Source of the DNA: Verrucomicrobiaceae bacterium
Lineage (GTDB): Bacteria > Verrucomicrobiota > Verrucomicrobiia > Verrucomicrobiales > Verrucomicrobiaceae
Reading direction: 5' to 3'
Length of the DNA: 64,000 nucleotides
NCBI GenBank assembly: GCA_016795465.1
Contig: JAEUHK010000127.1
Location: 124,001 to 188,000 of the forward strand
Part shown: positions 50,628 to 60,725 of the stretch, piece after piece
How the letters are laid out: every line of letters starts with the position of its first letter
Position numbering within the stretch: position 1 is the first letter of the stretch
The notes under the pieces: generated by a model
Database searches by the model: none
The model's input: only the letters and a program-made list of their open reading frames with translations
Told to the model about the DNA's origin: nothing
Program-made: the position numbers and the translations under genes

Positions 50628-53495
50628 ATGCGCCTGGCCTGCCTTTTCACCCTCGCCACGACGTCCGCCCTCGCGGTGGACTTCGTGCGCGAGGTGCGGC
50701 CGATCTTCGAAAAGCACTGCTACGAGTGCCACGGCCCCAAAAAGCAGAAGAACGACTACCGGCTCGACATCAAGTCGGTGGCCTTGAAGCACATCAAATC
50801 GGGCGAAAGCTCGGAAAGCACGCTGTTCCGATTCGTCAGTGGCTTGGAGAAAGACACGCCCATGCCGCCGAAGTCGAAACTGAGCTCAGCGGAGCTCGAA
50901 ACGCTGAAACGCTGGATCGATGCGGGCGCGAACTGGCCGGACGGCGTCGATGTCGCGAAGCTGGAGGACAAAACAGACTGGTGGGCCTTTAAACCGCTCT
51001 CCAAGCCCCAAGGACAAAGCGTGGATGCTTTCATTCAGACGAAGCTGAGGGAGAAAGGTCTCACGCCGGCTCCTCGTGCGGATTCACGCACACTCATTCG
51101 GCGGCTCTTTTTCGATTTGACCGGCCTGCCGCCTGATCCGTCCGATCTGACCGATCTGACGGATGAGAAGTATGAGGCACTCGTAGACAAACTCCTCTCC
51201 TCACCCCGCTACGGCGAGCGCTGGGCGCGGCATTGGCTGGATGCGGTGCATTACGGCGAGACACATGGCTATGACAAAGACAAGCCGCGCCTGAATGCCT
51301 GGCCGTATCGGGATTATGTCATTCGCGCCCTGAACAACGACAAACCGTATGCCCGCTTCATCGAGGAGCAGATTGCCGGAGACGCGCTCTATCCGGGCAC
51401 GGTGGATGGCATCACGGCGCTGGGTTTCATCGCGGCGGGGCCGTGGGACTACATCGGGCATGCGGAGGTGCCGGAGACGAAGCTCGATGGCAAGATCGCC
51501 CGGCATCTGGATCGCGATGACATGGTGCAAAACGCCATCGGCACCGTGTGCAGCCTCACGATTCAATGCGCGCAGTGTCACAACCACAAATTCGATCCCA
51601 TCTCGCAGGAGGATTATTATTCGCTGCAGGCCGTCTTTGCCGCGATCGACCGCACGGAGGTCGATTACTACCCGGATGACGCGTCGATGCAGAAGTTCGC
51701 CGCGTTGCAGAAACAGAAGAAACGCCTCGCGGATCAAATCGCGGCCTTGGAGGCTCCATTGAAGCAAAAAGCCGGTGAAGCCTACACCGCGCTCAGCAAG
51801 CGCATCGACGGCGCAGCGGAAAAAGGCTCGAATCCGAACGCGAAGCCCGATTTCGGCTGGCACAGCGCCATTTCGCCGACTCAAGACGCCACAAAGTGGG
51901 TGCAGGTCGATCTCGGCAAGAGCGTGCAGGTCGAGCGCATCGTGCTGAAGCCCTGCTACGACGACTACGGCAAGATCGGCGGCGGTTTCGGCTTCCCCGT
52001 GCGATTTAAAATCGAAGTGAGCGACGATCCCGAATTCAAAACCGGCGTGTCGCTCGTATGGCGGAAGCACGATGTCACCTTCATGCAGGATTTCGCGAAT
52101 CCCGGTCTCAAGCCCTTCGAAACCGGCACCGCGGGCGATGATGGCGTCACGGGTCGCTTTGTGCGCGTCACCGCCGTGAAGCTCGCGCTGCGCAAAGGCG
52201 ACTACATCTTCGCGCTCGCCGAGTTGGAGGTCTATGACAGCAAAACCGGCCCCAATCTAGCCGCAGGCAAGCCCGTGAGCTCGCTTGATAGCATCGAGGC
52301 CCCGCCACGCTGGCGGAAGACGAACCTCACCGACGGCATCGCGCCGGAAAGCCGCAGCGAGGAGGACAAAAAGCATCTCATCCGTCAGCGCGATGCTCTG
52401 ATGCTCGCTCAAGCGGATGAAGCGACGAAGAAGCAACTCGTCGCATTGCGAAAAGAGCGCGATTCTCTTCCCGCGCTGCCTGCTCCGCAGAAAGTGTATG
52501 CCGGAGCCGTTCACTACGGCAGCGGTGCCTTCAAAGGCACGCATGGCACACCGCGCACGATCCAGGTGCTCAAGCGAGGCGACATGAAACAACCCGCGCA
52601 GAAGGTCGGGCCAAACACGATTCAGGCGCTCGCGGGTCTCTTCGACATTCCTTTTGAGCTTCGCGGTCAGGATGAAGCCGCACGACGCGCCGCTTTGGCG
52701 AAGTGGATCACGCATCCGAACAACGCGCTCACCTGGCGCAGCATCGTGAACCGCGTGTGGCAGCATCACTTCGGCCGCGGCCTCGTCGAGACCGCGAACG
52801 ACTTCGGCCGCATGGGCGCGAAGCCGAGCCATCCCGAGTTGCTCGACTGGCTGGCAGTGACCTTTCGCGACGACCTCGGCGGCAGTTTGAAGAAGCTGCA
52901 CAAGCTCATCGTGATGAGCGAGGCGTATCGTCGAACGAGTTTTCCAACTCGTTCAGCCAACGAGTTGGAAAACTCGTTCTACGCCCGCCAAACCCGCCGC
53001 AAGCTCGACGCGGAGGCCATTCGCGACTCCATCCTCGCCGTCAGCGGCAAACTCGACCTCACGATGGGTGGGCCGAGCTTTCAAGACTTTGTCATCGACA
53101 AGCCGCAGCACTCGCCGCACTACGAATATCATCTGCACGATCCCGAGGACCCGAAGAGCCATCGCCGAAGCATCTACCGCTTCATCGTGCGCAGCCAGCA
53201 GCAGCCCTTCATGACCGTGCTCGACTGCGCTGACCCGTCCATGCGGGTGGACAAGCGCAACGAATCTCTCAGCCCCCTGCAAGCGCTCGCGATGATGAAC
53301 AACGGTCTCACTGTTAGCATGGCTAAACATTTCGCCACACACGCCGGCAGCGTAAAACAAGCCTTTCTGCTAGCCCTCGCCCGCGAGCCCAACGCGGAAG
53401 AGCTCACCGCGCTCGAAGCATACGCGAAACGCGAAGGCCTCGAAAATGCCTGCCGCGTCATTTTGAACCTGAACGAGTTCAGCTTCGTGGATTGA
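50628..53495 (+). CDS. DUF1549/DUF1553 protein with planctomycete cytochrome c motif and F5/8-like insert
   Basis: 955 aa with a short signal peptide. PSCyt1 heme motif HCYECHG (Cys31, Cys34, His35). DUF1549 covers about residues 130-330 (RLFFDLTGLPPDPSDLTDLT, CAQCHNHKFDPISQEDYY). A discoidin-like segment lies at about 410-550 (WVQVDLGKSVQVERIVLKPC, FVRVTAVKLALRKGDYIFAL). DUF1553 fills the C-terminus (LTWRSIVNRVWQHHFGRGLV, RKLDAEAIRDSILAVSGKLD). Codons 768-786 coincide with a palindromic DNA element. The family's biochemical role is unproven. Confidence 0.92.
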   Translation: MRLACLFTLATTSALAVDFVREVRPIFEKHCYECHGPKKQKNDYRLDIKSVALKHIKSGESSESTLFRFVSGLEKDTPMPPKSKLSSAELETLKRWIDAGANWPDGVDVAKLEDKTDWWAFKPLSKPQGQSVDAFIQTKLREKGLTPAPRADSRTLIRRLFFDLTGLPPDPSDLTDLTDEKYEALVDKLLSSPRYGERWARHWLDAVHYGETHGYDKDKPRLNAWPYRDYVIRALNNDKPYARFIEEQIAGDALYPGTVDGITALGFIAAGPWDYIGHAEVPETKLDGKIARHLDRDDMVQNAIGTVCSLTIQCAQCHNHKFDPISQEDYYSLQAVFAAIDRTEVDYYPDDASMQKFAALQKQKKRLADQIAALEAPLKQKAGEAYTALSKRIDGAAEKGSNPNAKPDFGWHSAISPTQDATKWVQVDLGKSVQVERIVLKPCYDDYGKIGGGFGFPVRFKIEVSDDPEFKTGVSLVWRKHDVTFMQDFANPGLKPFETGTAGDDGVTGRFVRVTAVKLALRKGDYIFALAELEVYDSKTGPNLAAGKPVSSLDSIEAPPRWRKTNLTDGIAPESRSEEDKKHLIRQRDALMLAQADEATKKQLVALRKERDSLPALPAPQKVYAGAVHYGSGAFKGTHGTPRTIQVLKRGDMKQPAQKVGPNTIQALAGLFDIPFELRGQDEAARRAALAKWITHPNNALTWRSIVNRVWQHHFGRGLVETANDFGRMGAKPSHPELLDWLAVTFRDDLGGSLKKLHKLIVMSEAYRRTSFPTRSANELENSFYARQTRRKLDAEAIRDSILAVSGKLDLTMGGPSFQDFVIDKPQHSPHYEYHLHDPEDPKSHRRSIYRFIVRSQQQPFMTVLDCADPSMRVDKRNESLSPLQALAMMNNGLTVSMAKHFATHAGSVKQAFLLALAREPNAEELTALEAYAKREGLENACRVILNLNEFSFVD
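52929..52983. repeat. 55-bp palindromic element inside the DUF1553 coding frame
   Basis: The 25-bp arms at 52929-52953 and 52959-52983 have one mismatch, with a CAGCC loop. The core word is AACGAGTTTTCCAACTCGTT. It encodes TSFPTRSANELENSF between AYRR and YARQTRRKLDAE, keeping the frame. Confidence 0.92.
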
Positions 53496-53667
53496 TCCTG
53501 CGTGGATTGCGCCACGTGGAGTCTGGAATGTCCAAACATGGCCGCGGCAGCATGGCAGGTGACAGACGAACTGAAGTTTGATTCAGCATATTGAGTCAAT
53601 TTTCTCAAAATTAAGAGAGAAATAGGTGCAAGCAGAAGAAATTTGTCATATTTGCCATATTTAAGTC

Positions 53668-53695
53668 TTGCGGAGATGTGTTGATCCACTAGAAT
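53668..53695 (+). promoter_or_regulatory. Possible promoter of the sugar transferase gene
   Basis: TTGCGG (53668-53673) and TAGAAT (53690-53695) are 16 bp apart in the A/T-rich 230-bp gap 53496-53725. No gene is seen in that gap. Confidence 0.35.
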
Positions 53696-53725
53696 TACCA
53701 CAGAATATAACCTTGTTTTTATAAC

Positions 53726-55222
53726 ATGAACCCGACCCTCTCTGCCAGTTACACGGCCCAGTCTAACGCCGCCCTTTTGGATGCGTTGGAGGCCCGTCGC
53801 CTCTGGCGGGAAAAGGAACAGGTCTCGCCCCACTGGTGGGTGGTCGTGTCAGTGATCGGCGATTGGATCATGGCCGTGGTCGCAGCGCTCGCCGCCTACG
53901 GTCTCCGTTTCCACACCGCGATCCGTGACCTCGGCATCGTAGACTCCATGTCCCTCCGCCAATATGTGGGTTACATCGTGTTGGGCAGTGTATCCTTGGT
54001 CTTCGTCCTCGGCTGGCAGGGCATTTATCAGGCCAATGTGCTGCTGCGCAGCCGCATCATCACCTCCCGGGTGGCGAAGAGCGTGCTCATCTGGACTGCA
54101 GGCTTCCTCGCAATGAGCCTGGCCCTTAAACTCGAACCGGCCATCTCCCGCGTTTACATGGCCCTCAACGGTGCCTGTGCTCTTCTGCTCCTTCTGAGCT
54201 GGCGCACCCTTTTCTTGAGCTTCCTCCGGGCCCCGGCACGCGTCGAGGCTCTGCAGCAGCGGGCGATTTTCGTTGGCTGGAATAAAGAGGCCGACTCGCT
54301 CTGGCGGACGCTGAAACGCGATCATGCCAGCGCCTATGACATCGTCGGCTGGCTGAACATCCACCCCGATGACACCTCCGAGTCCTCCCCCCCCCATGAT
54401 TTCCCCTGCCTGGGCAGCCTTGCAGAGGTCGAGCGATTGATCGGCACCCACGCGGTGGACATGATCATCGTGGCGGACCTGCACGGTGCTCGTGACCAAA
54501 TGATCGCACTGGCCAATCTGTGCGAGCGGGAAATGATCCAGTTCAAGGTCATCCCGTCCGTGTTCCGTATCTTTTCCTCCGGGCTGGCCCTCGAGACCAT
54601 CGCAGGCACGCCGATCCTCGGCATCACCCGCCTTCCGCTGGACCACACCATCAATGTGATGGCCAAACGCTTGCTTGATATCATCGGCGCCACAGTGGGC
54701 CTCATTTTGAGCGCACCGATCATCGGCCTTTTCAGCGCCTTGGTGTGGCTGGAGTCGCGTGGACCCGTTTTCTACCGTCAGCGTCGCTGGGGCTACAACG
54801 GCGTGCCCTTTGAGATCATCAAAATCCGCTCGATGAAACTCGACGCGGAAAAATCGAGCGGTGCACAGTGGTGCGTGAAGGATGATCCACGCCGCTTGCG
54901 AGTAGGAGCCTTCATGCGGGCCACAAACATCGACGAGCTGCCGCAATTTTGGAACGTGCTGAAGGGTGAAATGAGCCTCGTCGGGCCGCGTCCGGAGCGT
55001 CCGGAACTCATCGCCGGCTTCAAACACGAGATTCCTCATTACAATGCCCGTCACACCGCGAAACCAGGCATGACCGGCTGGGCGCAAATCAATGGTCTCC
55101 GTGGCGACACGGACCTCAGTGAGCGCATCAAGTGCGACCTGTGGTATCTGGAAAACTGGAGTCTGTGGCTCGACATCCAGATCATGGCCCTCACCTTCTT
55201 CAAACGCGACAACGCCTATTGA
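53726..55222 (+). CDS. Polyprenyl-phosphate sugar-1-phosphate transferase (WcaJ/EPS-priming type)
   Basis: 498 aa. About four or five N-terminal membrane helices (WVVVSVIGDWIMAVVAALAA, YVGYIVLGSVSLVFVLGW and on), a central CoA-binding-like domain (RAIFVGWNKEADSLWRTLKR), and from residue 310 the bacterial sugar-transferase domain: KRLLDIIGATVGLILSAPII, GPVFYRQRRWGYNG, LPQFWNVLKGEMSLVGPRP, KPGMTGWAQINGLRG. It starts exopolysaccharide synthesis by loading a hexose-phosphate onto undecaprenyl phosphate. No other polysaccharide genes adjoin it. Confidence 0.93.
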   Translation: MNPTLSASYTAQSNAALLDALEARRLWREKEQVSPHWWVVVSVIGDWIMAVVAALAAYGLRFHTAIRDLGIVDSMSLRQYVGYIVLGSVSLVFVLGWQGIYQANVLLRSRIITSRVAKSVLIWTAGFLAMSLALKLEPAISRVYMALNGACALLLLLSWRTLFLSFLRAPARVEALQQRAIFVGWNKEADSLWRTLKRDHASAYDIVGWLNIHPDDTSESSPPHDFPCLGSLAEVERLIGTHAVDMIIVADLHGARDQMIALANLCEREMIQFKVIPSVFRIFSSGLALETIAGTPILGITRLPLDHTINVMAKRLLDIIGATVGLILSAPIIGLFSALVWLESRGPVFYRQRRWGYNGVPFEIIKIRSMKLDAEKSSGAQWCVKDDPRRLRVGAFMRATNIDELPQFWNVLKGEMSLVGPRPERPELIAGFKHEIPHYNARHTAKPGMTGWAQINGLRGDTDLSERIKCDLWYLENWSLWLDIQIMALTFFKRDNAY

Positions 55223-55234
55223 GGACGTTGTCGC
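55206..55234. terminator. Hairpin between convergent sugar transferase and accC genes
   Basis: GCGACAACG (55206-55214) pairs perfectly with CGTTGTCGC (55226-55234), loop 11 nt. It overlaps the last codons of the transferase gene. No T run follows, so terminator function is only likely. Confidence 0.4.
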
Positions 55235-55255
55235 CGAATAAAGAAAATCTCCCGA

Positions 55256-56617
<1,362 letters not shown>

Positions 56618-56631
56618 TAGAGCAAAGGGCT

Positions 56632-56717
56632 AAGAGCGTAGGACGAGAGTCAGAGGCAGAGAAAAGCGTTGGCGGCAGGAAGGGCGGAGACAGGATTCTG
56701 GACTCTACGCCCTTTGC
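56632..56717. repeat. Imperfect inverted repeat in the accB-accC gap
   Basis: GCAAAGGGC (56632-56640) pairs with GCCCTTTGC (56709-56717), and AGAGTC (56646-56651) with GACTCT (56701-56706). Further partial words GCGTAG and CTACGC are nested. It may attenuate or process the transcript between the two subunit genes. Confidence 0.55.
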
Positions 56718-56725
56718 CCTAGGCC

Positions 56726-57322
56726 TTACGCTTTGAGTTCAAACAGAGGCTGGCCGTATTGAACGGGCTTGCCGTCTTCGGCGAGGATGCGGGCGATGGT
56801 GCCGCGGGCCTCGGCCTTGATCTCGTTCATGACCTTCATGGCCTCAATGATGCACACGGTGGTGTTTTCATCGACCTGATCGCCCACATTGATGAAGGCT
56901 TTTTCGCCGGGGGCGGCGGAGCGGTAGAAGGTGCCGACCATCGGCGAATTGATGGTGGGGCCGGCAGGACCGCTTGGAGCGGCGGCCGCGGCAGGTGCAG
57001 CGGCGGCGGCAGCCGGAGCGGGGGCAGCGGCGACGGGAGCAACGGCAGCAGGAGCTGCGGCGACCGCCACCGGGGCGGCGGCGGGCACGGGCAGGTGCTT
57101 CAAGAGGTCGCCCGCGGCGGCGAAGTCGGAGCCGCGGCGGATTTCGAGCTTCGATTCCTTCTGCTCGAAGTGGAAATAGGAGAGGTCATTGTCGGCCATG
57201 AGGCCGACGATCTCGCGGATATGCGCGAGGTCGAAATTCGAGGCAGCGGCGGCTCCAGACTTGGGGGCGGACTTGGCGGCGGGAGCGGCGGCCTTTTTGG
57301 CGGTCGGTTTGCGTTTGGGCAT
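56726..57322 (-). CDS. accB: Acetyl-CoA carboxylase, biotin carboxyl carrier protein
   Basis: 198 aa. A Lys/Ala/Pro-rich N-terminal extension precedes a helical segment (LAHIREIVGLMADNDLSYFH) and an Ala/Pro-rich linker of about 40 residues. The C-terminal biotinyl domain has TINSPMVGTFYRSAAPGEKA and the biotinylation site EAMKVMNE. Length is somewhat greater than E. coli AccB (156 aa) because of the extension and linker. Upstream partner of accC. Confidence 0.96.
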   Translation of the reverse strand: MPKRKPTAKKAAAPAAKSAPKSGAAAASNFDLAHIREIVGLMADNDLSYFHFEQKESKLEIRRGSDFAAAGDLLKHLPVPAAAPVAVAAAPAAVAPVAAAPAPAAAAAAPAAAAAPSGPAGPTINSPMVGTFYRSAAPGEKAFINVGDQVDENTTVCIIEAMKVMNEIKAEARGTIARILAEDGKPVQYGQPLFELKA

Positions 57323-57442
57323 GTGACGGGAGTGTGGTTTGCGACTGGCGCGGCCGACACTAACGCCCTCGCTGCCCGTGGCAAGATCAAAGGCAGCTTG
57401 ATGGTCAATTGAGCATGACCAAAATTGGTTCTCTCGGGCGAG

Positions 57443-58147
57443 TTACTTCGTCTCGCGGAACTTCACCTTCCTCCAGCGCACGCTGTAGGGCCCGGTGCCC
57501 TTTTTGATGCCGTGAACCTGGAAGCCGATGTAGCCCTCGGGATCGCCCGGCTGGGTGAAATCGGCGGTAGCCACGCCATTCACGAAGCTCTGGTAGTGGT
57601 CGCCCTTCACGACGATGCGGTAGTGGTTCCACTCGCCCTTCTTGAAGGCGGCTTTGGCAGCGTCCGTGCGCACGGCCTCCGTTTTGGTCAAAATGCTCCA
57701 CCAGGTGCCGCGGCGGGCCTCGTCGTAAAAGTCACCCGCGGTGCCGTTGATGGCGATTTCGCACTGGGGACCGAAAAGACGGCCAGCGGGGAGCGGCTTG
57801 CCGTTTTTGACACCTTCCGGGGCCGGATCGCCCTCCTTCGCGATATGGCTGCGGACCTGCACGCCGGAGTTGAGCTCGTCATCGACCTTCACCTCGAATT
57901 CGAGTTCGAAGTCCTTGAACGGCCCGATGGCCAGGAAGGTGTTCGGGCTGCCATCGACCGTCGTGCCAACGAGCACGCCATCTTCCACTTTGTATGTCGC
58001 CGTGCCGCTGATGACCTGGCCGCCCTGAAGCGAGCCATCGGCGAACCAGTTTTGCCAATCACCCTCGGCGGCGAGAGCATTGAGCGAGGTGAAACCAGCG
58101 GCGAGAACGGCCACAGAGGCGGCGGAAGCGATGAGGAAGCGTTTCAT
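57443..58147 (-). CDS. Exported DUF1080 (3-keto-disaccharide hydrolase-like) protein
   Basis: 234 aa with signal peptide FLIASAASVAVLAAGFTSLN. DUF1080 jelly roll: WQNWFADGSLQGGQVISGTA, FKDFELEFEVKVDDELNSGV, VRSHIA, KGEWNHYRIVVKGDHYQSFV and IGFQVHGIKKGTGPYSVRWR. Members hydrolyse 3-keto-glycosides or bind carbohydrate. It is the likely partner of exported Gfo/Idh/MocA enzymes found elsewhere in the window. Divergent from the small-ORF pair. Confidence 0.9.
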   Translation of the reverse strand: MKRFLIASAASVAVLAAGFTSLNALAAEGDWQNWFADGSLQGGQVISGTATYKVEDGVLVGTTVDGSPNTFLAIGPFKDFELEFEVKVDDELNSGVQVRSHIAKEGDPAPEGVKNGKPLPAGRLFGPQCEIAINGTAGDFYDEARRGTWWSILTKTEAVRTDAAKAAFKKGEWNHYRIVVKGDHYQSFVNGVATADFTQPGDPEGYIGFQVHGIKKGTGPYSVRWRKVKFRETK

Positions 58148-58233
58148 GGTGGAAAAGGGGCTGCCAAAAACGCCGCGAGGGGCCGGTTTCCATCGCGAGA
58201 AGTCAGATGTTTAAGAAAAGCTAAACAAAAGGG

Positions 58234-58247
58234 CGGGTTTTAACCCG
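58234..58247. promoter_or_regulatory. Perfect palindrome CGGGTTTTAACCCG
   Basis: The two arms CGGGTT and AACCCG flank TT, and a further AAAACCCG follows at 58251-58258. It lies between the divergent DUF1080 gene and the small-ORF pair, upstream of a good promoter, so an operator is plausible. Confidence 0.4.
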
Positions 58248-58277
58248 ATAAAAACCCGAAAAGAATGGGATCGAAAC

Positions 58278-58307
58278 TTGACCTTCAGGCCAAGCTCGAA
58301 TTAAAAT
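58278..58307 (+). promoter_or_regulatory. Promoter of the small-ORF pair
   Basis: TTGACC (58278-58283) and TAAAAT (58302-58307) are 18 bp apart, 34 bp upstream of the start codon at 58341. Confidence 0.5.
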
Positions 58308-58340
58308 GGCATTATTATTCGGTTTTTACTCGCCTAAAAC

Positions 58341-58571
58341 ATGGCACGGCCCTCCAACAACTTCGAGTCCTCCCCGGTGACGGTGGCTTTCACGCCCCAG
58401 ATCCGGCAGTACCTCGATGACCTGACGCTGAAGGGCACCTTCGGCGGCAGCCCGGCGGACGCCGTGCGGATGATTGTGAATAACGCGATCGAAAACATGC
58501 TGAACAACGGCGCTCTGGAACGCCGGAAATGGATCATGAACGACGGCAAGCTCGTGCTCGCCACCAACTAA
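58341..58571 (+). CDS. Small protein with a ribbon-helix-helix-like pattern
   Basis: 76 aa. A predicted strand (SPVTVAFTP) followed by two helices (QIRQYLDDLTLKG and PADAVRMIVNNAIENML) with a GTFGGSP turn resembles an RHH domain or similar small DNA-binding fold, but the match is by pattern only. It has its own promoter and a palindrome upstream, and is followed after 19 bp by a second small ORF. Confidence 0.65.
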   Translation: MARPSNNFESSPVTVAFTPQIRQYLDDLTLKGTFGGSPADAVRMIVNNAIENMLNNGALERRKWIMNDGKLVLATN

Positions 58572-58590
58572 GATTTAACCACCTCACGCC

Positions 58591-58791
58591 ATGCCTGCGC
58601 AAGCCGAACTTCAAGCCAACGCCAGTGTTTTCGGAGTCATCGCCGAGGTCAAAATGACCGAGCGCCCCACTCGAAACGAGCCGGTGAATGAGACCCAGCT
58701 CGAAGTGCTCGCCTTTGAGATCGCCCGTTACATGCCTGCCCTCGCCCGCCAGCTCGCGGTCGCGGGTCGTGAGCGGCTGCTGGCGGCGTGA
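58591..58791 (+). CDS. Small helical protein of unknown function
   Basis: 66 aa. A short N-terminal part precedes a C-terminal helix (ETQLEVLAFEIARYMPALAR). No signal peptide or domain was recognised. Linked by 19 bp to the RHH-like gene, so the two are probably one transcript; followed by the GTTTCA-word hairpin. Confidence 0.55.
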   Translation: MPAQAELQANASVFGVIAEVKMTERPTRNEPVNETQLEVLAFEIARYMPALARQLAVAGRERLLAA

Positions 58792-58800
58792 TCACGGGGT

Positions 58801-58857
58801 AGGTTTCAGGTTCCAAGTTTCAGGTTTCATGAGACGTGGACCATGAAACTTGAAACG
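58801..58857. repeat. GTTTCA-word inverted repeat, copy 2
   Basis: GTTCCAAGTTTC (58810-58821) pairs with GAAACTTGAAAC (58845-58856) with one mismatch, and CATG halves extend the stem. Words GGTTTCA, GTTTCAGG and ATGAAACTTG match copy 1 at 34740. It fills the gap between two convergent genes. Confidence 0.75.
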
Positions 58858-58859
58858 GC

Positions 58860-59135
58860 CTACCGGATGATCTCAAAGCCCCGCAGGCCGGTCTCCGCGG
58901 CCACCACGCGGATGTCGCGTTCTTTAATGTGGGAGCCGAGGCTGCTTTCCTGGATGCCGTTGAGAAAGGCGTCCACCTCGTCGAGTTCCCAGGCCTGCGC
59001 ATGAAGCTCCACGCGGCCGTCCGGCAGGTTTTTCACCCAGCCGCACACATCGTAGCCGCGAGCGGTCTGCTTCGAGCTGAAGCGGAAGCCCACGCCCTGG
59101 ACTCTTCCCGAGTAAAACACACGTCTCGCGGTCAT
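58860..59135 (-). CDS. Acylphosphatase
   Basis: 91 aa, the normal length. The active-site signature GRVQGVGFRF supplies the phosphate-binding Arg and GWVKNLPDGRVELHAQA supplies the catalytic Asn. It hydrolyses acyl phosphates such as carbamoyl or acetyl phosphate. The start overlaps the end of the upstream gene by 4 bp. Confidence 0.95.
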   Translation of the reverse strand: MTARRVFYSGRVQGVGFRFSSKQTARGYDVCGWVKNLPDGRVELHAQAWELDEVDAFLNGIQESSLGSHIKERDIRVVAAETGLRGFEIIR

Positions 59136-60613
59136 TTCGTCTCTCCTTCGATCAAACTCCCAATCTCCTTCCGCGCCGCCTCCGTGGCGGAGTCGATCAG
59201 GAGAACCCCCTGACCTTCACGGTTTCGTTTCAAGCTCACAAAGCGGTCCTGCGCGGCAAACTCGATCCCGCCGGCTTTCTCTTCCGGTGCCTTTTCGAGG
59301 GCGTAACGCTCCACCAGCACCTTCGACATCGCTTTGAAGTAGGCCTGCGCCGACTCCGCATCCTGAAACAGCGTCTGCCAGGCCGCGTGATGGCGTTTCG
59401 CATCCGCGCCGGCCTGCCAGGCCAGCAGCCGATCCACCAGCAAACCGCGAGCACCTTCTGCGGCGAAACCATCTTCGTTGTGCGCACGCAAAACGGTCAC
59501 GCAAGCGAACTTCCCCAGCCGGTCATCCCAAAACGGCTCCACGCCATTCCAAGCCACCGATTTGAGGCTCACCTCCACCTGCGATCCGCGGGCCGCCGCA
59601 TCCAGATAAAGCTCCGGCTCGATCACCTCCGCCGTGCTCACCGGCGGGCGGCTGTAGGCGGCATTCAGCTGCGGAAACTCCCCCGCGCTGTGCAACGCCT
59701 GCGCAAACTCAAAGCCGCGCATGAAGGGAAACATCGCCATCTCCCGCAGGAAGACCGGCATCGGCACCTGATTCAGCGGATGATCCGGGTCCTCGGCCGG
59801 CATGTCGAACTTCGGCTCCGCCTTCGGATTTTGAATCGAGAACAAAAAACGCGTCAGCCCCGCATCGCCGGCCAGCAGGCTTTCACGAGCCGTGCGTTCA
59901 TCCGTCGAGAGGCGACCATGCTGCGGCTGAAAAAGGATCGGCTCATACTCGCGAAGGAGCTGGCCAAACGCCACGGCGAGCGGCTCGTCCGGCTTTGCCG
60001 ACGGCGGCGGATCGCTCTGCGGATCAATGACGAGCATCGTGTCGTTCTCCGAATCATACCAGCCGCCGAGCTGGCGCGTCAGCAGCTTGGCTCGAAGCGG
60101 CAGCGGATCGATCTCCTGCGGAATCCAGCCCAGTGCCGCCAGCGCCCGGGCCTGTCGCTGCGCTTCATCACCCGGTTGCAGGCGACGCAGCCAGGCCAGC
60201 ACCACCTCCACCACCTCCGCCTCGGTCGCGGGCGAAGTCACCAGCGGCAGCGCCTTGATCTGGCGCAGCTTCATCATGTCCACACCCATGCCCACAAAGT
60301 CCGGCGCGATGCCATCATCCGCCGCCATGGCCGCAGGTTGAGCACCGCCCTTCATCCCCAGCGTGCCCAGCTTCTGGATGAGCTGCGCATTCTCATCCTG
60401 CAGCACCTGCACCTGGCCTTGCAGATACTCGTTTTGGCCCAAAAGCAGATCGATCTGCTTCTTCAAATCCTCCACCGTCTCGCCGCCCTTGCCGCGATCA
60501 CTCAAAAGCACCCCTTCCGCCGCCGGCGCGGTCTTTTCACCACTCAGAAAAAACGCCGCCACACCTCCGCAGAGGATCAAAACGAGCAGCAGCAGCGCAG
60601 GAGGGATTTTCAT
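59132..60613 (-). CDS. Membrane-anchored or exported protein with coiled coil, unknown function
   Basis: 493 aa from ATG 60613 (the frame opens at 60622). An N-terminal helix (PPALLLLVLILCGGVAAFFL) is followed by a short coiled coil (LKKQIDLLLGQNEYLQGQVQ, LQDENAQLIQKLGTLG) and a large globular domain with LLTRQLGGWYDSENDTMLVI and PVFLREMAMFPFMRGFEFAQ. It has the look of a zinc-less peptidase-like or chaperone-like domain, but I recognise no catalytic motif. Coupled to the acylphosphatase. Confidence 0.7.
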   Translation of the reverse strand: MKIPPALLLLVLILCGGVAAFFLSGEKTAPAAEGVLLSDRGKGGETVEDLKKQIDLLLGQNEYLQGQVQVLQDENAQLIQKLGTLGMKGGAQPAAMAADDGIAPDFVGMGVDMMKLRQIKALPLVTSPATEAEVVEVVLAWLRRLQPGDEAQRQARALAALGWIPQEIDPLPLRAKLLTRQLGGWYDSENDTMLVIDPQSDPPPSAKPDEPLAVAFGQLLREYEPILFQPQHGRLSTDERTARESLLAGDAGLTRFLFSIQNPKAEPKFDMPAEDPDHPLNQVPMPVFLREMAMFPFMRGFEFAQALHSAGEFPQLNAAYSRPPVSTAEVIEPELYLDAAARGSQVEVSLKSVAWNGVEPFWDDRLGKFACVTVLRAHNEDGFAAEGARGLLVDRLLAWQAGADAKRHHAAWQTLFQDAESAQAYFKAMSKVLVERYALEKAPEEKAGGIEFAAQDRFVSLKRNREGQGVLLIDSATEAARKEIGSLIEGETK

Positions 60614-60725
60614 GTGGTTCAACGATAGCGAGGATCTCGCCGTGTCACGGGCTTCGAGTCAGGTCAAGGCTTCGCAGGCCCCTGTGACCTGATTGACTGG
60701 ACTGACACTTCTGACTTCTCACGTC

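Noticed and set aside
53496..53725. Sigma-54 (TGGC-N-GC type) promoter before the sugar transferase gene
   Set aside because: GG and GC pairs with the required 10-bp spacing were not found; a sigma-70-like pair fits better.
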